Shown: one piece after another, positions 11,201-22,640 of the stretch
Position numbering within the stretch: the first letter of the stretch is position 1
Layout: each line of letters starts with the position of its first letter
From: Paraphysomonas bandaiensis
Taxonomy: Eukaryota; Chrysophyceae
DNA length: 64,000 nt
Assembly: GCA_965644295.1 (NCBI GenBank)
Contig: CBFFRP010000089.1
Span: 62,001 to 126,000, forward strand
Reading direction: 5' to 3'
Position numbers and translations under genes: made by a program
Notes under the pieces: generated by a model
What the model was told of the DNA's origin: nothing
The model's database searches: none
What the model saw: the letters and a program-made list of their open reading frames with translations, nothing else

Positions 11201-13480
11201 GCTTTAATATCATCATCACTGGTATCTCCATCCTCTCCATTTTCCAGCCTCTGAAGTAGCCTTTTCTCATGCAGAAGCTGTTCTTCTGTGGACGTTATTA
11301 CGTTTGCAACATTCGACAATTCGCCGTCCAATATGTCTGCTGCGCTACCATCATGTGATGACAGGTCATATTCATCCGCACCTTCAGCGGACGACATATT
11401 ATGTCCTATAGACATACGAATAGAGGGGGGGCGCTGATTCAATTCCAATTCTTGTTTCGCAATTTTTAGTTTCAAGCATTCAATTTCTTTAATATACGCA
11501 GCTATTACTCCTAACTGCCCATTTTTGTCTGCCTCAGTTGAATCAGTGCCTAGTTGCACACATGCTTCTTCCCATCTCATTTTATAGTAATCACGCTCGC
11601 TCTGAATAATAATCATCTGCTCAGACATCTCAGAAATATGCAGTTGGCTCCGTTTGTTCTTCTCGTTCAGACGGAGAATTTCCTGATCGCCGTCGTCAAC
11701 ACGAGATTTTAAAACAAGAATCTCCTGCTCGAGTTTGATTGTCCCCATATTGGTCTTTGAAGACTTCGTAAGCAACGAGCGAGCGGTTGAAGTGCTTGTG
11801 GTAGCAGAGGGAGATGACGATACTTCCCTACGAGACCTCGGAGCATTGCCGTGAGGAGAGGGAAGTCGTGCTTTCTGTTTGCCCAATGTAACATTCTTCG
11901 CATTCACCAGATCGGTGATGGTGCTGATGGGAAGGCAACTTCCAGGAGATGGTGATCGTCCTTCACGGAAGGCAAGTAGTTCCCTCGCAAGTACCTGTAT
12001 ATGACTATGTGAGGTATAGACTTTCTATACAAACACACCAACCTGAATCTGCCCTCTGAGCTCCATGATTAACATAGATGTTGGATCTATATTCACCACT
12101 GGTTTATTCTGAATGTTTCGGGCTCTGTTGGCGTAGCGAACAGCGTTCAGCGACTCATTATAATTGGAGTCAGCAGGTGAAACACAACAAATCATTTGTG
12201 TCTTTGAGTTTCCACCAAGTGAGTCCTGCAGCATACGTGTGAGCTTGCTGTCCCTGTAAGGCACATGCACTTTTCCTCTCTTTTGCTCGTCACCAAGAGC
12301 ACTTATTACATTTCCAAGAACAAGAAGACCTTTATTTATGTCAATTCCTTCCCGCAACCGCACTCCTTCAGCACCAGTTCTCTTAGCCCTTTCACTCCCA
12401 GCCAAGTCCACAAAGTGAAACTTACACTTTCGAACTTCGGGCTCGGCTCTTGAAAAACGATCTATAGCATCACCAGTGTCGTCCCCGGCAGTTGCTGTCT
12501 CGCCCTCGCTCTTCGAATCCACATCTCCACATTCACCAGCAGTATCCGTAGATGGGCTATGATCACGCTCAGTGCCACTACTAGAAGGGTAGTGTATTGT
12601 TCGCTCCAGGAGTATCGTAAAAATCGCTAATTGATACATAAAAATTGATATGAGTGCTGTGACATCCATACAAATCGATTTCTTACCGTGCGACCGTGAA
12701 GAGGAGTCGTTCATTCGGGTGGAGCCAGTGGTCCTACTCAATGAGCCCTTTTCCAGAGCAGCAAGCATCTCTTCCGATGATGTAACCAGCTCCTCTCTAG
12801 CGCCGGATATATACACGCCACCAGCAGGGGTCTCGCGAATGGTCACTTTCGCAGTGTTCGTCGGGTCCAGTAAATCACGGATTTCCTCACCATATATTTC
12901 TAAAAACTGAATACGTACACGGTATGTGCTGTTAGGATCATCGGTTTCCTGTTGTTCTACAGTGTCAAAGACATGATGAGCTACGCGCGGTATAATGCCA
13001 TATTCTTCTTCGGAGAGGCGCAGGTTTGAAGCTGAACCCATGGTGTAAGTTTTACCGCTGGATGTCTACAATTGTGCAATTAGAACAGGTATATTGCCGT
13101 GTGTAACCCAGTAAAAATATACCTGACCATACGCTAATACAGTGGCATTGAACCCCTCAAAGGTCGCTACACAAAAAATTAGATTGTTGCTGGAATCTAT
13201 TGAGGGATACACACCATCGACTAAATTAGAAACGCAAGCATCATATATTTCGCTTTGCATAGAATCTGTACCAAACACGAAGTCGAACGTAAAATCCTGG
13301 TCATTCCCGAAAGTAACCTACAATAAAGGTAATTGATTGAGGAGGAGATTTGATATGCGGGGATGTGACTACCTGAGGCTCATTCCCAACAACTCTCACA
13401 CATTGTGTACATCTTTCACGAATTTCAGAGTCGAGAAGAGGTCTTATCCTAACTGCTACTTTTACACTTGTATCATCCAT
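8299..13480 (-). CDS. Kinesin-4 family motor protein (KIF4/KIF21-like)
   Basis: Plus-end microtubule motor of 1637 aa with an N-terminal motor and a long coiled-coil tail. Exons: 13480-13373, 13317-13215, 13166-13123, 13065-12687, 12626-12043 and 11994-8299; introns are 55, 48, 57, 60 and 48 nt. The motor (residues 1-380) shows the P-loop GQTSSGKT (about 84-91), the switch-I SSRSH, the switch-II DLAGSE and [18 protein letters not shown]. An acidic insert of about 45 residues lies between SRSHAIFTI and the DLAGSE strand, as in kinesin-4. Residues about 450-1150 are charged coiled coil. The tail carries three copies of an F-x-R-L-x-N-P-S-x-F-T-G-like motif near residues 1371, 1506 and 1602. I chose the ATG at 13480 because the in-frame triplet six bases upstream is GTG. 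The family acts in chromosome arms, spindle midzone and microtubule length control. Confidence 0.9.
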
Positions 13481-15129
13481 GGTCACAGCGTGTGTTATCT
13501 GTTAGTATAGGGTTCCGGGTAAGCATAACAACATATCGCACTATTTCACAGCTAGCGCTGAGCAGGTACAAAACAGGGGGACCTGCTGTGATTCAGAGTA
13601 TACTATTATCAGTCGACTGCTGAAGAAAATAATTCAGAGTGTGTGTCGTAATTTAATTACGATAGAATTGAAGTGTTTTAATTGGGCTCAAACCATCTCA
13701 GCTCACTTCACTTCGCTCGCTCATAACTATCAACAAAACAATAACAAGAATACTGTACATGTATATATATTTTATTATGACAAAAAAAACAATCTGAATA
13801 TAATTTTCGTAATATCAAGTCGAATTCTTTGTACTACAGGAAGAATACGTTCCGTAGTATGATTTCAAAATCTTAACTGCCGAGTGAGGGAACTGAACCA
13901 GACAGACGATGCTGCAATGCATATTAGCAACTTCGTATGTGAAAATGATAGCCAGAAGATCCATTAAAACTAATGCGTTCTACTGAGCATAGCATTACCT
14001 GTATGACAACTATGACTGTTATGTCCTCAGACAGTAAATTAGCATTATATATATATTTGTTGTAACTCGTTTGTGCAATACTGACTACAGAATAAAAATG
14101 GAGGTATGTACAATGTTTCTCAAGAGAACACGGATAGGGAACAATATATGGCTATTGAATTGAGAATTCTGAATTTATTATTACTGCGCAATACTTTTAT
14201 TATGTGATAGAATATTAATTTTAAAACATATCGTTGTTTAAGTGTTTAGAAGCTTGAATATATAAGCTCTAGTGGTAATCTAAATTTATTGTCTTCATCT
14301 AATAGATTATTATAAGATATAAAACGAAATAATATATGATTATATATTATAAACTTTAAGGAGTAGTTCGAAATGTACATCGTCATTTAGGTGAAATGTT
14401 AAATCAAAATAAATAATTTTACACCTTCGTATATCACAGAGTTAAGAAACTAACATGAATATATCCTTCACTAGCTCTGATGTACTTGTTAAGTTAGGAG
14501 TCGGGAGTGCTGAGTTCTGCTATATGAGCGAGAAATGAGTGGTAGTAGAGACAACATGAAATTGGTGAATGATAAGAGAGATACTGATTATAATTTATAA
14601 TTCTCAGCATTGAGTATAAGTTTACCTTTCAGTTGTTAAGTTGGTACTTCTCATATTTGATAGGGAGAAGTAGATTATCCCGAAAACTCTTATTTCAATG
14701 AGCCCACTCTCTCAATCTACAACTTTATGATTACGGCAGACATCTTTTACTCTCACAAATGTTACGCTCAAGTATCAATTATTGTACCTTTGTAAATTTG
14801 CGCAATGTAATGGATACATTGAATCCAGCGATGAAAGAGCAAAACTACTCATAAATGTTAGTTTTCAACTTTGTGCTAATTCGAATATTGGGTTAGCTGT
14901 AGTCAAAGTAGTCAAGTAGCTAGTACTTATAATCTTATAGTACATTCAAAAGTCAAAAATGACTTCGTCAAGGTACTGGACATGGTGGTATTATCACCAA
15001 AGGGACTTATATGGAAATGAGAAACAACACCACAACTATTATTACCTACAGTATACTATGAACTGGATAAAGTAGACTCCTGCCACTACATGCACATATC
15101 ATGACAAAGGAATTCCACGGACTCTACTT
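13481..15129. other. Intergenic, no gene seen
   Basis: About 1.65 kb of AT-rich DNA between the kinesin start and the ARPC3 stop. It contains the kinesin promoter and presumably the ARPC3 3' end. There are only short chance ORFs and no repeat copy. Confidence 0.5.
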
Positions 15130-15867
15130 TCAATCCTTTAACTCTTTTCCCATGAATTTCCTTTTCGAAAATGCCTACAAGATAAAATTTATAATGCAAA
15201 CCTACATAGTGATAGCTTTCTACCTGCCACCACTTATTCTTAGACCCGTCGACGTCGAAGAGGCGGTCCAGTAAGCGGTTGCCAAGTTCATCGCGTGCCT
15301 GCTTGAAGTACGCCCTGAAGTTTTCTAATCCATGCAACATATTATACACACACGAATCACAAGAACTCATTAGTACCAGCTTCAGTTCTGTCAGCAGGAG
15401 CAGGAAAGAGTGTGCCCAGGGGCCATCCAGAGTCACCGGGAATTAAGAACTGTTTAATGGCTAGGTTGTGGAGCTCCTTTGCAGCTGTAGCCCGGTCTTC
15501 AATCCTTTCGCACTTCACAAGGCATTGATGAATATACAAAGTGAGATAGATTAATGTTCTATCAGAAGGCCCGCGGACGTCAAAGTTTCTGAAGAAAACG
15601 TTTGCTCTGAAGAATTGCAAAGCTTCATCGATGATGTCATCCTCATCTTCTCGGAACATGGTGTTACATTTAAATATAGGAGAAAAACTAATTTACCTGG
15701 AGGAGCAGACAGCGCGGGTCCGCGTATGTCCGTTTTTAGTGGACATAGCCCACAGGAGCAAGCCTCTGGCACAGAGCCTGGAGTATCTTCCCGACGAGAG
15801 TGATAAGCTGGCTGAACAAAGGTATCAGCGGCACTACATATTGCAACATTGTATAAGTACATACCAT
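15130..15867 (-). CDS. ARPC3: Arp2/3 complex subunit 3 (p21-Arc)
   Basis: Subunit of the seven-protein Arp2/3 complex that nucleates branched actin. Five exons: 15867-15865 (only the ATG), 15811-15697, 15649-15377, 15324-15224 and 15174-15130; introns are 53, 47, 52 and 49 nt. The product is 178 aa, the same length as the animal protein as I recall it. It opens MPAYHS and contains DIIDEALQFFRANVFFRNF, DRTLIYLTLYIHQCL, IPGDSGWPL, RAYFKQARDELG, NKWWQ and SKRKFMGKEL, in family order. The ATG-only first exon is supported because the initiator Met followed by PAYHS reproduces the conserved N-terminus, with a GTATGT donor and a TTTGTTCAG acceptor. Presence of this subunit implies actin-driven motility or endocytosis. 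Confidence 0.93.
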
Positions 15868-17226
15868 TGCAATAATTCTTTTTCTGTGTGATGGAGGTTT
15901 ACTGCGGAAGATATTAATATATTGGTGGGAGACTGTGCTGAGCAACACTGCGCGCTGTATATATATGTACGCCATATGCGCACACATCATGCTGCTGTAT
16001 GCTACACTGCATCCGTGGTATACCATGATGCTGTACTGGTAGGTTGTGTTTGTAGTGCTGTTGTATATGTAGGGTTGAGTGCAGAACAAAAAATACACCG
16101 TAGTTTGGCTGTATTTGATGCACTGCTGTACGTACCAGATGAATACAAGTGCACTGAACCTTCCTTCGCACAGTATCTTGGCCATGATATTGATGATATT
16201 GTCAACACATCGTAGCAGAGCAAATACATTGTAAGTGCCTAGATATAACATTGTTCACCACATTAGGGGTAAGGGAACGCAGCTGTACCAGATGGCTACA
16301 GGGTGGAATCATTGAGATTGCTCTGGCTTGACGTATTGTTCGACCAGGGGTGCTGCTGTTTGTGTATTCTCTTAAGTCGCTGCGTATCCCTTGAATCGGA
16401 TAGTTGCTTTCCCTTTAATCAAACCAATTTATGAGAGCAGTAGTACTGAGTCTCTCTCTTTCCTCATGTGGCAGCCGGTGCTTTTCACAGTTTACATTCA
16501 GAATAGCCATTGCTTGGGTATTACTCGTTGCGTAGAACAAACGCTAGAATAAAGTTTAACCAGTGTGTTTACGACTGCAATGTACTATTTGTACAGAACT
16601 AATGGTCCACTTTATTATTGTAATGGAAGATTCTATGTATACTCATCGAACACAACCTCATGAGGTACAATGTATTCGCAAGATAACTTACAGGTACTAA
16701 ATTTACAATAATTCCCGGTAGCATACCGAGTTCCTATGTTCTCAGTAAAATAAATCACTCCGAGTGAATGTTATTTTATAATTATCGTATGTGTGTTGAC
16801 GAAATCGAACCAGCAACATTTATATTGTGCTTTCATACTAGCGGCGACACACATGTCTATAAATCTATAAATAATAATATAATATTTATTATATTTTAAC
16901 AGTTATCAATTGTTTCCTTCTATATTGAAACGGAGTACATGAGTGTGGCATGTCACATATTAAAAACAGATTTCATCGAATTTGCTTTTATTTGGTGCGA
17001 TATCATCCTACCAACCACATTATTTTAAATTTATACTATTTTTCCATTTATCACATTGCGTCCAATGAGTTCATTGTTAATAACATTCCCATAACCTAAA
17101 TGGTCTACGTAATCAACAGTTAAAAGGATTAGAAAGTTTTATGGTACGATTAGATGCATGGCCAAGCATATAAGTATGAACGTATGAACCAGGGCTATGG
17201 AACATATATATATTGAAAGTGTTATT
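15868..17226. other. Intergenic, no gene seen
   Basis: ARPC3 upstream region followed by AT-rich DNA. Overlapping short ORFs on both strands at 15.9-16.25 kb have Cys/Tyr/His-rich composition typical of CA/TG-rich noncoding sequence and show no family signature. Confidence 0.5.
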
Positions 17227-17426
17227 ATATAGCAGTAGGCGTTAAAAACCTGCACCAATGTAGTGGCTAGTTGAATGATAGACAGACTATTTAGACCTCT
17301 ATCCATAACTAATCAGCACAAACTCTATTATCCTACTATTTAGCGCTACAGAAGCTACTTGTGCATCGCCGCAAGCACCAAGGTGCAACCACTTCCGTTC
17401 TTAATGTTGATTGTGAGTTTTGCCAT
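17227..17426 (-). repeat. Dispersed structured repeat, copy C
   Basis: Reverse-strand copy with the core at 17349-17397. On the minus strand the outer arms are CGGAAG and CTTCTG, the first hairpin is GCACCTTGGTGC, and the second is GCTTG...CAAGT with a GCGA loop; the changed closing base gives a G-T wobble. The 5' head CAAAACTCACAATCAAC resembles that of copy A. The head is continuous with the GC-rich segment that follows at 17427. Confidence 0.75.
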
Positions 17427-18290
17427 GATCGTGTGTCCCAGGACTCACTGGTGCGTGTTATCAGGGGGTCTTCCCTTGGGATCACAGGGCTTTGTGGTGG
17501 TATCGGGTTCTGTAGGAAGGTCCTGAGTGTACCGAGTGCTAGGTGTGTGGGCTGAGAGTTGGGTAGGGAGTTGAAATGTGAATGTGGCACTATCTCAGTG
17601 CACTGTTTAGGCCTCGAACATAGGTAGAGTTGCCGGAGACGGCGTCGTTGTCGAGGGACGGAGGGTTTTTTGCAGGACGGTGATATGTTCCTGGGGGTAT
17701 GATTGGTGGGTTTCGTGTGAGCGGTGGTCCAGTCTCGGGTCGTCTGCGGACTCCTAGTAATCGTAGCACCCTTGGGCTTTTCCATGACTGCCTACGTTTC
17801 TGATGCGGTCGCGGGAGTATCCGAGGGGGTCCGTATTGAGTATTAACTATTGGACATTTAAAACATACATGACAACAACATGACAATATATGTTGTTCAC
17901 GTCAACCACTACTCAGCTTTCGTATCTTGAATCGTCATGATACAGTACCCCACTTCAGTTTCACAATTATAGCTATATAGTATCTTTAACTACGTTTTAC
18001 TGTTTTTCACATTATATTTAACGTATTCTACAATCTTAGAGAAACATACGTATTCCAACAAAGCCCGGCATATTACTTTATCGCACTATATTAAATTTAA
18101 CGCCGCATTGGATACTAATAAGGCATGTTAATGTTATATCGAACTTTGAATCAATATATCACTCCATTTTATTAAACACGCAGACAGGTTACCTGACAAA
18201 CTAAACAGTAGAGTTATCAGTGACTGGAATTTAAAGTCCCAGCAATTTCAGCGAAACTTCCGCTTTGATAAAAATTCACAAACATACACA
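17427..18290. other. GC-rich island (17427-17840) then AT-rich spacer
   Basis: The first 400 bases are clearly more GC-rich than their surroundings. On the minus strand two frames are open for 98 and 149 codons and rich in Pro, Arg and Thr. One holds DNDAVSGNSTYVRGLNSAL, but I recognise no domain. It lies directly 5' of repeat copy C in the same orientation, so it may be a decayed body of the element whose tail is copy C. The rest to 18290 is AT-rich and featureless. Confidence 0.35.
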
Positions 18291-18932
18291 CTATGACATA
18301 TCTAACTTATAAAATGGTGATCCATAATAATCTCTCGTATCTTGATTGGAATCTTCACGAGTTATGCCGTCAATACACACTCTGCTCTTCTTTGAAACAC
18401 GGTAGCCAGGACTGTGGCTTTCCTTTTCGCGGTCCGTGATCTCATGCAAAGGCGGTGTGTTCATGCGCAACTTCGCCTCTCGAGATCTATCAAAAGTCAT
18501 GTCTCGAAAATCCTTGACTACTCCATCAGTTATGCAAGGTGGTGTGTTGAAATTTGCTATTGAATCAGGTGCGGGGGTTGTCACGGGAAATAAGTACGAT
18601 TCGGAGAACAGATTCCTGTGAGTGGTAGCTTGGCACTTAGCAGAACGGAATAAATAGGAATTTTGAAATTGCCAACGCTCTCCAGACGACGTCATTAGAT
18701 CAGCCAGCGAATCAACTCGAACTCTTTTCTGACACCCACCTGCAGATCTGTCCACACAAAGCGCGGCATCGTTATCTATCCCATTCTCAAAATTGTCGTT
18801 CAGTATTTTCGGAATGGGGTTCCCAGGTCGAGAGTTAGAATCATCTTCGTCATGCTCCACCCATGGCTCCATCTCAAATGGTAAGTCATCATCGCTCTCA
18901 TTTTCAGGATGCTGAATGGAGTTCCTGTACAT
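18291..18932 (-). CDS. Hypothetical protein with Thr-Pro motifs
   Basis: A 213-residue open frame from the ATG at 18932. A longer start at 19037 is possible, but TTTTGTGCAG just upstream of this ATG looks like the acceptor of a 5' leader intron. The N-terminal third is acidic (ESDDDLPFEMEPWVEHDEDD). The middle has a region RVRVDSLADLMTS, and the C-terminal half holds two NTPP motifs and other SP/TP sites, suggesting proline-directed phosphorylation. No transmembrane segment or known domain is seen. It is divergent from Sec1/Munc18, with the (TATG)n array between them. Confidence 0.55.
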   Translation of the reverse strand: MYRNSIQHPENESDDDLPFEMEPWVEHDEDDSNSRPGNPIPKILNDNFENGIDNDAALCVDRSAGGCQKRVRVDSLADLMTSSGERWQFQNSYLFRSAKCQATTHRNLFSESYLFPVTTPAPDSIANFNTPPCITDGVVKDFRDMTFDRSREAKLRMNTPPLHEITDREKESHSPGYRVSKKSRVCIDGITREDSNQDTRDYYGSPFYKLDMS

Positions 18933-19149
18933 GGTCACCACCACACCTGCACAAAATGTTCTGGTTGAAATAATAGTGGGTGGGTGTGTAGTCGATGATG
19001 GTGGTAATGCTACACAGAGAATAAACATGCATTCCAAAGCGAATCTTGCTACCCACAGGATACATACAGTACGTATATCAGCGTGTATTCCTACGTGATC
19101 TCATGCAAGTACGCTCTGTATTCCCATATATACTTATGTATTATATGTA

Positions 19150-19150
19150 T

Positions 19151-19182
<32 letters not shown>

Positions 19183-19895
19183 TGTATGTATGTATGTATG
19201 TATGTATGTATGTATGTATGTATGTATGCATGCATGTATGTATGTATGTATGTATGTATGTACGTATGTATGTATGTATGTATGTATGTATGTATGTATG
19301 TATGTATGTATGTATGTATGTATGTATGTATGTATGTATGTATGTATGTATGTATGTATGTATGTATGTATGTATGTATGTATGTATGTATGTATGTATG
19401 TATGTTTGTATGTATGTATGTATGTATGTATGTATGTATGTATGTATGTATGTATGTATGTATGTATGTATGTATGTATGTATGTATGTATGTATGTATG
19501 TATGTATGTATGTATGTATGTATGTATGTATGTATGTATGTATGTATGTATGTATGTATGTATGTATGTATGTATGTATGTATGTATGTATGTATGTATG
19601 TATGTATGTATGTATGTATGTATGTATGTATGTATGTATGTATGTATGTATGTATGTATGTATGTATGTATGTATGTATGTATGTATGTATGTATGTATG
19701 TATGTATGTATGTATGTATGTATGTATGTATGTATGTATGTATGTATGTATGTATGTATGTATGTATGTATGTATGTATGTATGTATGTATGTATGTATG
19801 TATGTATGTATGTATGTATGTATGTATGTATGTATGTATGTATGTATGTATGTATGTATGTATGTATGTATGTATGTATGTATGTATGTATGTAT
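19150..19895 (+). repeat. (TATG)n tetranucleotide microsatellite, about 745 bp
   Basis: Roughly 185 tandem units of TATG. I see only four substitutions in the array, at about 19229, 19233, 19263 and 19406; all lie in its first third and the rest is uniform. Because 4 and 3 are coprime, all three forward frames stay open and produce spurious (MYVC)n proteins. The array ends about 60 bp before the Sec1/Munc18 start codon. Its length in the assembly may be underestimated. Confidence 0.97.
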
Positions 19896-19955
19896 CTTTT
19901 CCTTCCTTGAGAAGGTTATATATAATTATTAACTCAGTGTAATAGCGCTTCCGGT

Positions 19956-21958
19956 ATGAAGTCAGTGCGCGAAATTGTTCAGGGGCGGTTCATCGAAGAT
20001 GTGATTGGAGCGGCAGCATGTAAGCCACCCTTGTATAATATGATGTCCTAATGCTGTATGAAGCTAATGGATCGGGCTGGATGGTGCTGGTTATGGACGA
20101 CGCTGCTACACGAGTGATATCATCAGTCCTTACCATGTACGATATAATGGAACAACGAGTCACGCTAGTGGAACAACTGAACAAAAATCGACAGCCCTTC
20201 AGGGAGATGGATGTCATCTATTTGGTGGATCCGACAGTTGCAGCTGCCAATAAAATAGCAGAGGACTTTCCTTCAGAGGCGAAGGCCAAATACGCTGGAG
20301 TTCACATATATTTTCTTGACGTGGTATGTGTAATATCAGGATAGCTGACTTCTTACTCTTAACTGAATAATTATTTATAGGCCAGTGATGAAGTGGTCAT
20401 GGCCATTCAGGCTAATGGCGTCCTCTGCTCTAGAATTCGTACTTTCAAGGAATTGAACCTTCACTTTGTCACTCCTGAACTGAATGTGTATCATTTTGAC
20501 ATGCCTTCCGCTCTGACCCGTCTCTACAGCGAGCCTGCGGATTCCACTTGTCCTATAGCGATTGCTGAAAAGCTCGCAACGCTGTGTATAACTTTGAACG
20601 AGTTTCCCTCAATTCGTTACCAGACATCTTCACCTACTGCTACTGAGATTGCTACGACTGTAGTAAAGATCCTTACTGACTTCAAGAGAAATAATCCAAG
20701 TTTCTGGTGCCATGGAGAGGATGCCCACCAGGACAGAGAGCGGGGGCAGCTCCTTATTTTGGACAGGTCCTTTGACCCTATTTCACCCCTCATGCATGAG
20801 TACACGTATCAGGCAATGGTCAATGATCTTCTACCAGTCCGAGATGGTGTTATCTCCTACAGCTCTGAAACTAATTCTGGTGCGAAAGTAGAGAAAGATG
20901 TTCTGCTAAATGAGTCCGATGAACTGTGGGTGGAGCTGAGACACCAGCATATCGCCAAAGTTATCGAAGTAATCAAAGAACGCATGAGTGATATCATAAA
21001 CAATAATCCTGGCGCGGCGCTTGCTAAGAATTCTGGTAGCGATATGAGTATTACCACTATGGCCGCGGCTGTAAAGGCCCTACCTGAGTACCGCGAAACC
21101 ATGGCGAAACTTAGCCAGCATGTACACATCGCACAGCAATGCATGGACTGCTTTTCTCGTACCGGATTGATGGACATCAACCAGTTAGAGCAAACTATGT
21201 CTACGGGTGAGGATGAGGAGGGGAAAGAGGTCAAAGGCCAGAAGCTTTTGCAACTACTTATTGATACCCTAACGCTTCCGGATGTTTCAAAGCAAATCAA
21301 AATTCGCCTAATGGCGATATTTACGCTCTCCCAATTGTCGCGTGGCGGGGCGACTGCTGAGGATCGTAGACGCCTTATCCAGGCGGCTGGATTGACTGGC
21401 CCGGAGCAGCAAATTCTTCTCAATTGTGAGAAGTTAGGTGCTGTGCTTCAACAGTCCTCCCAGAGTCGGCAGTCAGCTGGTGGACTTATTGGCATATTCC
21501 GCGGCCGTGCTGCCCCTAAGCATGCAGCTACACCAGAAGGCGAGTATGCTGACAGCCGTCACAAGTGCCGCCTGAGAGCCCTGCTCGAGGGTCTACTGGA
21601 CCCTGAGGCTGGAGGGGACGCCCTACCAGCCGACCAGTTTGGTACAATGGGTCCCGCTGTCAGCAGCGCCGCCCCCGTGGCTAAAAGCGTTCGCAAGTAC
21701 GGAAACAATTCGAGGTTCGGTAAAAATGCCAATCGAAGTATGTTCCAGTCTGCGCGGTATATGGTATGCATTGCCGGTGGCGTGTCTCATAGTGAACTGC
21801 GCACGGCCCATGACCTTATGATGCAGCATAGCAAAGAGGTGGTCGTTGGGGGCAGTCATATCATCAGTCCCAACGCATTCCTTGCAGATATCGCTTCTTT
21901 GAGTCCACGATCTGCAGATGCTGCATCACTTTTTGAGCTCTCCCCTGGAAAATTATAA
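19956..21958 (+). CDS. Sec1/Munc18-family protein, syntaxin-binding
   Basis: SM protein that clasps syntaxin and assembled SNARE complexes in membrane fusion at the plasma membrane. Exons 19956-20019, 20064-20323 and 20381-21958 (introns 44 and 57 nt) give 633 aa. The sequence follows the Munc18/Sec1 pattern rather than Sly1, Vps33 or Vps45: WMVLVMDDAATRVISS near residue 27, YLVDPT, NLHFVTPELNVYHFD, LATLCITLNEFPSIRY, LLILDRSFDPISPLMHEY, ELWVELRHQHIAKV and, at the C-terminus, GGVSHSELRTAHDLM plus VGGSHIISPNAFL. A low-complexity linker of about 100 residues (positions about 480-580) precedes the last strand group. The start is the first ATG after the TATG array and reproduces the family N-terminus (VREIVQGRFIEDVI). 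The convergent neighbour is tomosyn, another syntaxin regulator. Confidence 0.95.
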
Positions 21959-22414
21959 GGTTTGCTCCTTAAGCAGCTCTGTTCGGATGCATGCCACGAT
22001 TACTGGTCTAAATCGTAATAGCGATTAGTATTGATGTTGTGATACCTGTAGTATCTCGTATCCTATGTTTTTCTATCACCGTCATGATTTGGCTGCTAAT
22101 TTTATGATGCTAAAGAGCTATGAGTTGTGTTTTATAGTGTTATTGTTTTGAGGAAACCACTGGGTGTGATTTCGTGCATTATAGCAAAGTATCATTCTTA
22201 TATACTCGAAATTTGAAGTTAGGGGTACGACTCAATGATCAGGTAACGGCTAATAGCTTTTATTAAAAAGTAGTTTCTATTCATTCATAAGGTGGAAGTA
22301 TTTTCAATGTGTCAGTTGAATTGATGGCAAGGCAGTATTTGCTGATACACTTGTAGTTTTAAGACAGCAAAGTACGTTCTGCTGCAGCTTTATTCGTGAG
22401 TGGTATGCAGTATT

Positions 22415-22480
22415 CAGGGCTGCGTAACAATTAATTGCAATTAAATTGCAAAAAATTCAATTAATTGTTACGCAGCCCTG
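22415..22480. mobile_element. 66-bp hAT-type MITE, near-perfect palindrome
   Basis: Termini CAGGGCTGCGTAACAATTAA and its complement meet around a short AT-rich loop. An exact 8-bp duplication, GCAGTATT, flanks both sides (22407-22414 and 22481-22488). An 8-bp duplication with CAGGG termini is characteristic of the hAT superfamily. It shares its terminal sequence with the 717-bp element at 23710 and is probably a deletion derivative. Confidence 0.85.
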
Positions 22481-22533
22481 GCAGTATTGCTACGGCATGT
22501 AAAATGGGGAGGAGGTGAATGCCTCGCAGTAGT

Positions 22534-22640
22534 GAATGTCTGATTATTAGAAATGTAGCAAACGTTAGTTTCCCGAAGAAACATCTCCGGTACTTATCCC
22601 CCAGAACACCACGAAAAAGGTGCGAGTCCGACTTTGTTCT
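22534..22640 (-). repeat. Dispersed repeat, copy D (head with short tail)
   Basis: On the minus strand this carries the head module of copies B and G (GTCGGACTCGCACC..., then GTACCGGAGATG...CGGGAAACTAACG). It then jumps almost directly to the terminal CTAATAATCAGACATTC, skipping the three-way-junction core. The small head hairpin CCGGAGA/TCTTCGG is fully paired here although its sequence differs from copy G. Confidence 0.65.

Noticed and set aside
15736-16251. Overlapping ORFs on both strands upstream of ARPC3
   Set aside because: Composition is CA/TG-rich and Cys/Tyr-heavy on both strands, with no domain; the region is more simply the ARPC3 upstream sequence.
17336-17785. 149-codon minus-strand ORF
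   Set aside because: It runs from the GC-rich island straight through the conserved noncoding repeat core of copy C, so it is not one real protein.
19150-19895. CRISPR-like array
   Set aside because: Units are 4 bp without spacers; it is a microsatellite in a eukaryotic genome.
19046-19942. Three long forward ORFs encoding (MYVC)n proteins of 256-298 residues
   Set aside because: They are the unavoidable translation of the TATG array in all three frames; no intron, promoter or family evidence supports coding.
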